Source: Paracoccaceae bacterium
GTDB taxonomy: Bacteria > Pseudomonadota > Alphaproteobacteria > Rhodobacterales > Rhodobacteraceae
Direction of reading: 5' to 3'
Length of the DNA stretch: 64,000 nt
Assembly (NCBI GenBank): GCA_027484915.1
Contig: JAIXSA010000156.1
Coordinates: 62,001 to 126,000, forward strand
Below the pieces are notes generated by a model. It saw only the letters and a list, made by a program, of their open reading frames with translations. It did not search any database and was not told the DNA's origin. Below are positions 59,361-64,000 of this stretch, one piece after another. Within the stretch, counting starts at the first letter, position 1; each line of letters starts with the position of its first letter. A program made the translations under genes and the position numbers.

Positions 59361-60563
59361 TCAGATCGAGCCCGCATCCGATCGTCTGCGGGTAACGGTG
59401 AATGCCCTGGCGATTTCCGGGTTCAGCGCCAGGCCGAGGCCCGGCCCGGGCGGCACGGTGATCATCCCGTTGGTCACGGGGGGCAAAGCGGTGACCACGT
59501 CGCGGTACCAGGTGCGGTAGAAGGCCCGCACGCTTTCCTGCGCGATGGCATTGGGCGCGTTCAGCGACAGGTGGGTCGAGGCCGCCAGCACCACGGGCCC
59601 CGTGCAGTCATGCGGAGCGACGGGCAGATGCCAGGCTTCGGCCATCGCCGCGATCTTGCGCGCTTCGGACAGGCCGCCGCACCAGCTGACGTCGAGGATC
59701 ACGACGCCCGCCGCATCGGTCTGAAGAAGGTCGCGGAACGCCCCGCGCCCGCCCAGGGTTTCCGAAGCCGCAATGGGCGCGGGTGAGACATCGGCATAGC
59801 GCTTGAGGCTGGCCAGGCTGTCCATGCGGATCGGGTCTTCGTGCCAGAAGGTCTGGAACGGTGTCAGCGCGCGGGCGATCTGGATGGCCGGGGTCAGCTG
59901 CCACATGGCGTGCAGTTCGACCATGATGTCCATCCGGTCACCCACCGCCTTGCGGATCTTCTCGAATGGCTCGAGCGCCGCCTTCAGGTCGGGCAGCGGG
60001 ATGGAAAGGCCGTTGGTCCGTTCCGCCGCCGCATCGAAGGGCCAGATCTTCATCCCGGTGATGCCCTCTTCCAGCAGGGAAAGGGCAAGTTCGTCGGCGT
60101 GGTTGAGAAAGCCGTTCAGGTCGTCGTAGTCGCGCTGCCCGCCGAGGCCGTAGTTGGCCGTCGTCTGGCCGGTCGTCTTCTTGATGTACTCCGGGCCCGC
60201 GCAGGTGTTGTAGGTGCGGATCTGGCGCCGGGTGAAGCCGCCCAGAAGCTGGGTGATGGGCTGGCCGGTGGCCTTGCCGAAGATATCCCACAAGGCGATG
60301 TCGAACGCCGAGTTGCCGCGCATTTCCGCGCCGGTGCTGCGGAACCCGAGGTAGCCCACCAGGTCGCGCGAAAGGCGGTCGATCTCCAGCGGGTCCTGCC
60401 CGATCACCCGGGGGGCGACGTGTTCATGCAGATGCTCTTCGACTGTGCCCGCCCCGAAGAACGTCTCACCCAGGCCGGTCAGGCCCTCGTCGGTGTGCAC
60501 CTCGAGCCAGATCAGGTTCGGGCGTTCCTGCAGCCGGATCGTCTCGAGGGCGGTGATCTTCAC
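59361..60563 (-). CDS. Enolase-superfamily (mandelate racemase/muconate lactonizing type) sugar-acid dehydratase
   Basis: A 400-aa protein. The N-terminal capping domain is followed by the barrel with Lys in MKIWPFD (K172), metal ligands E216 (VELHAMW, with H218), E242 (HEDPIRMD) and E268 (ASETLGG), then DVSWCGG (D291) and the APHDCTGP His (H318). These positions fit the acid-sugar dehydratases that yield 2-keto-3-deoxy acids. The E-x-H variant of the first ligand is like the mannonate/gluconate dehydratase group. The start is a GTG with GAGGGA in front. Substrate is unknown; the gene follows the GntR regulator by 10 bases. Confidence 0.9.
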   Translation of the reverse strand: MKITALETIRLQERPNLIWLEVHTDEGLTGLGETFFGAGTVEEHLHEHVAPRVIGQDPLEIDRLSRDLVGYLGFRSTGAEMRGNSAFDIALWDIFGKATGQPITQLLGGFTRRQIRTYNTCAGPEYIKKTTGQTTANYGLGGQRDYDDLNGFLNHADELALSLLEEGITGMKIWPFDAAAERTNGLSIPLPDLKAALEPFEKIRKAVGDRMDIMVELHAMWQLTPAIQIARALTPFQTFWHEDPIRMDSLASLKRYADVSPAPIAASETLGGRGAFRDLLQTDAAGVVILDVSWCGGLSEARKIAAMAEAWHLPVAPHDCTGPVVLAASTHLSLNAPNAIAQESVRAFYRTWYRDVVTALPPVTNGMITVPPGPGLGLALNPEIARAFTVTRRRSDAGSI

Positions 60564-60573
60564 GGCGCGTCCC

Positions 60574-61284
60574 TCACGACAGCCCGGCCGACAGCAGGGC
60601 GCGGACGCTTTCGTCGAAGTGGATGCTCATCGCCGTGGTCGCCGCCTGCGGGTCCCCCTGCGCGATGGCGCGGGCGATCTCTTCGTGCGTGGCGATCATC
60701 ACCTCGCGCGCCTGGGGCGTGGGGCGGCTTTTCCAGCCGACCGGCCAGGTCTGGCGGGTGATGCCTTGAAAGGCCCCGACCAGAAGCTCGAAGACCGGGT
60801 TGCGGCAGGCGCCTGCGATCAGCTTGTGAAGCGCAAGGTCGTGCTCCATCAGCTCGTCCGGGCGGTCGGCGCAGGCGCGCATCCGTGCGGCGGCGTCCAG
60901 GATCTGCGCGGCTTCGGTGTCGGTCCGGCGCAGGGCTGCCAGAGCGACGATGCGCGTTTCGATGGTGCGGCGGACATCGTAGATCTGCTGGATGCTTATC
61001 TGGTCGGTGTGCACGCCGTGTTCGATCATCAACGACATCGCGTCGTGGTCGATATGCGCCACCGTCGCGCGCTTGCCCGTTGCAAGATCGACGATCCGCA
61101 TGGCGTCCAATGAGCGCAGCGCCTCCCTCACCACGGTCCGCGAGACGTTCAGCTCTTTCGACAGCTGGGCTTCCGAGGGCAGGCGGTCGCCCGGCATCAG
61201 GTCCTCGTCGCGGATGCGCCGGGTAATCGCCCCGATGGCGCCGCTGACTAGGCTGCTGGCTGGCAGGTTCGGCTCGTTCTGCAT
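60574..61284 (-). CDS. GntR-family regulator, FadR/FCD subgroup
   Basis: A 236-aa regulator. The N-terminal winged helix reads AITRRIRDEDLMPGDRLPSEAQLSKELNVSRTVVREALRSLDAMRIV. The all-helical FCD effector domain follows, with metal-binding Asp/His positions in YDVRRTIETRIVALAA, EHDLALHKLIAGACRN and MIATHEEIARAIAQGD. FCD regulators commonly sense sugar acids or other carboxylates. It heads the minus-strand operon it likely controls, with a candidate operator 12 bases in front of the start codon. Confidence 0.93.
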   Translation of the reverse strand: MQNEPNLPASSLVSGAIGAITRRIRDEDLMPGDRLPSEAQLSKELNVSRTVVREALRSLDAMRIVDLATGKRATVAHIDHDAMSLMIEHGVHTDQISIQQIYDVRRTIETRIVALAALRRTDTEAAQILDAAARMRACADRPDELMEHDLALHKLIAGACRNPVFELLVGAFQGITRQTWPVGWKSRPTPQAREVMIATHEEIARAIAQGDPQAATTAMSIHFDESVRALLSAGLS

Positions 61285-61295
61285 GCGAATCGGTC

Positions 61296-61314
61296 AAACC
61301 TGTATGATAGGTTT
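61296..61314. promoter_or_regulatory. Candidate GntR operator
   Basis: AAACCTGTATGATAGGTTT (61296-61314): a 6-bp inverted repeat AAACCT/AGGTTT separated by 7 bases, with a TGTATGATAG core similar to GntR/FadR half-sites. It is 12 bases upstream of the gntR-type start codon, so binding would block its own operon. Confidence 0.6.
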
Positions 61315-61449
61315 CGTCACTTCGACATACAGATTTGGGTCTTGACTCGTCAACTCCTCTTTCGCGCCCGGCGAAAAGGGTCGTGTAGGACACCCTGTGA
61401 AGGTGTCCTGTATCGGGGATGACTTCGGCGTTTTCGCAGAGTGCGGGGC

Positions 61450-62952
61450 CTATTCCCCTCGGGGGAACCGCTTCTGCTCTTCCAGGACGTTCAGGTCCAT
61501 GTGGTTGCGCATGTAGCGCTCGCTGGCGGCGCGGAGTGGTTGGTGATCCCAAGGGAAATAGGCGCCGTTGCGGAGCGCCTCGTACACCACCCAGCGGCGG
61601 GCCTGGCTTTCGCGGACCTGCGCGTCGTAGGCGGCAAGGTTCCAGCGCGCGTCGGCCAACTTCCGGAAATGCTGCAGGATTTCGCCCGCGCGCGGGTCCT
61701 GGGCCAGGTTCGCCCTCTCAAGCGGGTCATTGGCAACGTCGAACAGCTGCTCGGGGTCGGCGGCGCAGCGGATGTATTTCCAGGCGCCCTCGCGCAGGGC
61801 GACCATCGGGGTGATCGTGCCCTCGGCGGCGTATTCCATCGCCACCGGGCCCCTTGGATTGCCGTGGGCCACGGGGATCAGGTTGGCGCCTTCGGTCCAG
61901 GGGGCGACCTCGTCCATCGAGATGCCGGCCAGAGCGGCAAGGGTTGGCGCGAGATCGATGGAGGAGACCGGGGTTTCGACAAGACCTGCGGGCATTTCCG
62001 GCGCGGCGATCATCAGGGGGACGCGGGCGGAGCCTTCGAAGAAGTTCATCTTGAACCAAAGGCCCTTCTCACCAAGCATCTCGCCGTGGTCGGACAAGAA
62101 GACCACGTGGGCGTCTTGGCGGGTTGCCTCCAGCACCGCGAGGATCTCGCCGATCTTGTCGTCGATGTAGCTGATGTTGGCGAAATAGGCCTGCTTGGCG
62201 CGGCGGATGTGGTCGGGGGTGATCTCCATCCCCCGCCAGTCGCAGGCGTCCATCAGGCGTTTTGAGTGGGGGTCCATGTCCTCATAGGACACGGGTTCGG
62301 GCGGTTCGCACTCGGGCGCGCCCTCGTAGAGGTCCCAGTATTTGCGGCGTGCGACGAAGGGGTCGTGCGGGTGGGTGAAGCTGACCGTGAGGCACCAGGG
62401 GCGGGGGTCCTGGCCACGGGAGAGGTCGTAGAGCTTCTGCACTGCCTGAAAGGCCACGTCGTCGTCGTATTCGTACTGGTTGGTGATCTCGGCCACCCCG
62501 GCCCCGGTGACCGAGCCGAGGTTGTGGTACCACCAGTCGATCCGCTCACCGGGTTTGCGATAGTCCGGGGTCCAGCCAAAATCGGCGGGGTAGATGTCGG
62601 TGGTCAGGCGCTGTTCGAACCCGTGCAGCTGGTCGGGGCCGACGAAGTGCATCTTGCCGGAAAGCGCGGTCTGGTATCCGGCCCGGCGCAGGTGGTGGGC
62701 ATAGGTCGGGATGTCCGAGGCGAATTCGGCGGCGTTGTCGTAGACCCGAGTGCGGCTGGGCAATTGGCCGGACATGAAGCTGGCGCGGGCGGGGGCGCAG
62801 AGGGGGGAGGCGGTGTAGCAGTTTCGGAACCGGGTCGAGCGGGCGGCGAGGCGCTTCAGGTTCGGGGTGTGCAGGAAGTCCGCCGGGCCGTCGGGGAAGA
62901 GCGTGCCGTTCAGCTGGTCGACCATCAGGATCAAAAGGTTGGGCTTGGTCAT
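61450..62952 (-). CDS. betC: Sulfatase, choline-sulfatase-like
   Basis: A 500-aa type I sulfatase. The formylglycine site C52-A-P-A-R56 lies in SPLCAPARASFMSGQLPSRT, with metal ligands in LILMVDQLN (Asp) and VVFLSDHGEMLGEKGLWFK (Asp-His). The architecture and the C-terminal region (RNHMDLNVLEEQKRFP) resemble choline-sulfatase BetC, which releases choline and sulfate in the cytoplasm. No signal peptide. The lack of a neighbouring choline transporter or betAB leaves the substrate open. It is transcribed towards the GntR-headed operon but lies upstream of it, 135 bases from the operator. Confidence 0.85.
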   Translation of the reverse strand: MTKPNLLILMVDQLNGTLFPDGPADFLHTPNLKRLAARSTRFRNCYTASPLCAPARASFMSGQLPSRTRVYDNAAEFASDIPTYAHHLRRAGYQTALSGKMHFVGPDQLHGFEQRLTTDIYPADFGWTPDYRKPGERIDWWYHNLGSVTGAGVAEITNQYEYDDDVAFQAVQKLYDLSRGQDPRPWCLTVSFTHPHDPFVARRKYWDLYEGAPECEPPEPVSYEDMDPHSKRLMDACDWRGMEITPDHIRRAKQAYFANISYIDDKIGEILAVLEATRQDAHVVFLSDHGEMLGEKGLWFKMNFFEGSARVPLMIAAPEMPAGLVETPVSSIDLAPTLAALAGISMDEVAPWTEGANLIPVAHGNPRGPVAMEYAAEGTITPMVALREGAWKYIRCAADPEQLFDVANDPLERANLAQDPRAGEILQHFRKLADARWNLAAYDAQVRESQARRWVVYEALRNGAYFPWDHQPLRAASERYMRNHMDLNVLEEQKRFPRGE

Positions 62953-63037
62953 CGGGTCGGTCCTTCGCTTTTGCGCCCTGTCTAGCCGGTCGGGCGCAGG
63001 CGTCTGGCCCCCGACCGACCGGCCCCTGTCGAAAGCG

Positions 63038-63850
63038 TCATTCCGGCTGGGTGCCGCCCGTCGCCTCGGTCACCTGATCCGCCGCGGCCCGGACCAAAGA
63101 ACCAATGCGGGTCGCATCCGACAGCCCCATCCGGAAGGCGGGACCGGAGACGGAAAGGCCCGCCACCGGCTCGCCATGCGCGTTGAAGATCGGGGCGGCG
63201 ACGCAGCGCATCCCCTCGGCGCGTTCCTGGTCGTCGATTGAAAAGCCCCGGTCGCGGGTGCGGCTGAGGTCGCGGAGGAGGGCAGAGTCGCTGGTGAGGG
63301 TCAACGAGGTGAACTTTTCCAGGCCCTTGCGGGCGAGGATGCCGCGGGTCTTTTCCTCCGGGTACCAGGCGAGAAGCGCCTTTCCTATGCCGCTGGAGTG
63401 CATCGGCGCGCGGGTGCCGGGGGGGAAGAAGGCGCGGATCGCCTCGTAGGTTTCGACCTGGGCGACGAAGAAGACCTCGTCCTTGACCTCGATGCCAAGG
63501 TTCGCCGTCTCGCCGGTTTCGCGCATGAGCTGGTCCATCGGCTGGCGGGCGCGTTCCACGACCTTGGTGCGGCGAAGGAAGGCGGAACCGACGCGAAACG
63601 CGCCGGGGCCGATGTGCCAGAACTGGCCGGGTTCATCCACCTCGACCATGCCATGGCCTTGCAGAGTGACGAGGGCACGAAAAACGGTGGCGATGGCCTC
63701 GCCGGTGTCCTCGGCTATCTCCGACAGCGTGCGGCCGGGGTTCAGCGCGACGTGGGTCAGGATGTCTATGCCCCGGTCCAGGGCCTGCACAGTGTTCTGG
63801 TCGGTCTTGTCGTTGAACGCCTTGGGGCGGCCGCGGGGTTTCTGGGCCAA
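63038..63850 (-). CDS. IclR-family transcriptional regulator
   Basis: A 270-aa regulator: N-terminal winged helix (QNTVQALDRGIDILTHVALNPGRTLSEIAEDTGEAIATVFRALVTLQGHGMVEV) and a C-terminal IclR effector domain (FPPGTRAPMHSSGIGKALLAWYPE; RDRGFSIDDQERAEGMRCVAAPIFNAHGEPVAGLSVSGPAFRM). I place the start at the TTG at 63850, which follows AGGAGG with ideal spacing; the ATG at 63952 would add an odd hydrophobic stretch. IclR proteins usually sense small organic acids. It likely controls a divergent gene beyond the right edge and perhaps the sulfatase downstream. Confidence 0.9.
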   Translation of the reverse strand: MAQKPRGRPKAFNDKTDQNTVQALDRGIDILTHVALNPGRTLSEIAEDTGEAIATVFRALVTLQGHGMVEVDEPGQFWHIGPGAFRVGSAFLRRTKVVERARQPMDQLMRETGETANLGIEVKDEVFFVAQVETYEAIRAFFPPGTRAPMHSSGIGKALLAWYPEEKTRGILARKGLEKFTSLTLTSDSALLRDLSRTRDRGFSIDDQERAEGMRCVAAPIFNAHGEPVAGLSVSGPAFRMGLSDATRIGSLVRAAADQVTEATGGTQPE

Positions 63851-64000
63851 AGGGGCCTCCTGTAGCGGTGAAAAAGCGCAAGCTGTTGACTGGATTGGGG
63901 AATAGCATACCCATGTAACAATGAAAAATCTTTTCGAAAAAATTGCGCGCATGGGTCGCGGGGCGTAGGTTTTCTGGGCGATCTTTCAGGGAGTTGCCCG
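63851..64000. promoter_or_regulatory. AT-rich control region upstream of the IclR regulator
   Basis: The last 150 bases are unusually AT-rich for this genome. A perfect TTTTCGAAAA palindrome lies at 63931-63940, next to an A/T run, and a TAGCATACCCATGTAACAAT stretch precedes it. The right end (CTTTCAGGGAG) looks like a ribosome binding site for a plus-strand gene beginning just outside. A divergent promoter with an IclR operator is likely. Confidence 0.5.

Noticed and set aside
1-64000. tRNA genes, rRNA, CRISPR arrays, insertion sequences or prophage genes
   Set aside because: I looked through the intergenic gaps and found no cloverleaf, no regularly spaced repeat-spacer pattern, no transposase or integrase frame and no terminal inverted repeats of an insertion sequence.

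Overview
The window looks like a chromosomal segment from a GC-rich alphaproteobacterium of the Rhodobacterales (Rhodobacteraceae/Paracoccaceae type). The basis is the strong G/C bias at third codon positions, an alphaproteobacterial RpoH with its FFNLR box, a MoeB with an N-terminal membrane anchor, carnitine and choline-sulfate genes, and many short GC-rich dispersed intergenic elements. I saw no rRNA, tRNA, CRISPR array, insertion sequence or integrase. The placement is inferred from protein families and style, not from a marker gene.

Region 1 (1-13400) is part of a type VI secretion (T6SS) locus: tssC (cut by the left edge), tssB, tssA and a membrane-anchored Ser/Thr kinase on the minus strand. 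Divergent from these are clpV and a DUF6484 gene. Then comes a minus-strand accessory cassette: a TIGR02270 HEAT-type protein, a DUF2169 protein, a ketosynthase-fold protein that appears to lack its catalytic Cys, a PAAR-like (DUF4150) effector, and two unknown genes that are probably immunity or accessory factors. The C-terminus of the effector carries HxE and CxxC motifs resembling a cytidine-deaminase-fold toxin. It and the two genes after it are visibly more AT-rich than the rest.

Region 2 (13570-25800) is sugar catabolism. A LacI regulator with a tandem palindromic operator heads an operon of a sugar ABC importer, a cytoplasmic GH32/68-like hydrolase and a MalK-type ATPase. Convergent to it, an FGGY kinase, a split transketolase (two subunits) and a fucose/arabinose-isomerase-like protein form a minus-strand operon read away from a divergent DeoR regulator. 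The logic is isomerase, then kinase, then transketolase, as in apulose-type pathways. Region 3 (25887-41000) is mostly housekeeping: ComM/YifB, a GST with a YHS-like tail, a phosphatase next to cobU, rpoH, chaC, coaBC, dut, moeB, an amidase, an amino-acid ABC pair without an ATPase, an M3 peptidase and MgtC. A small membrane protein at 34643-35094 has its frame broken exactly at a canonical -1 slippery heptamer.

Region 4 (40937-49732) is a carnitine/gamma-butyrobetaine catabolic cluster: a CdhR-type regulator divergent from a dehydrocarnitine-cleavage (BKACE) gene, a carnitine dehydrogenase-thioesterase fusion, an SDR, an acyl-CoA dehydrogenase, an NDP-forming acyl-CoA ligase and a CaiD-like hydratase. 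OsmC and GMC oxidoreductase genes follow. Region 5 (52733-61284) is one long minus-strand operon under a GntR/FCD regulator: an enolase-superfamily dehydratase, a ribose-type ABC importer, an SDR, an aldose epimerase, a MocD-like membrane di-iron oxygenase, a PanB paralogue lacking the usual metal ligands, and a MocE-like Rieske ferredoxin. This combination suggests an undescribed pathway for a modified sugar. A choline-sulfatase-like gene and an IclR regulator close the window.

Across regions 3 and 4 several families of short intergenic repeats recur: six copies around GGATATTTGG, a 33-nt hairpin arm found twice, and a CCACGCGTGG palindrome found twice.
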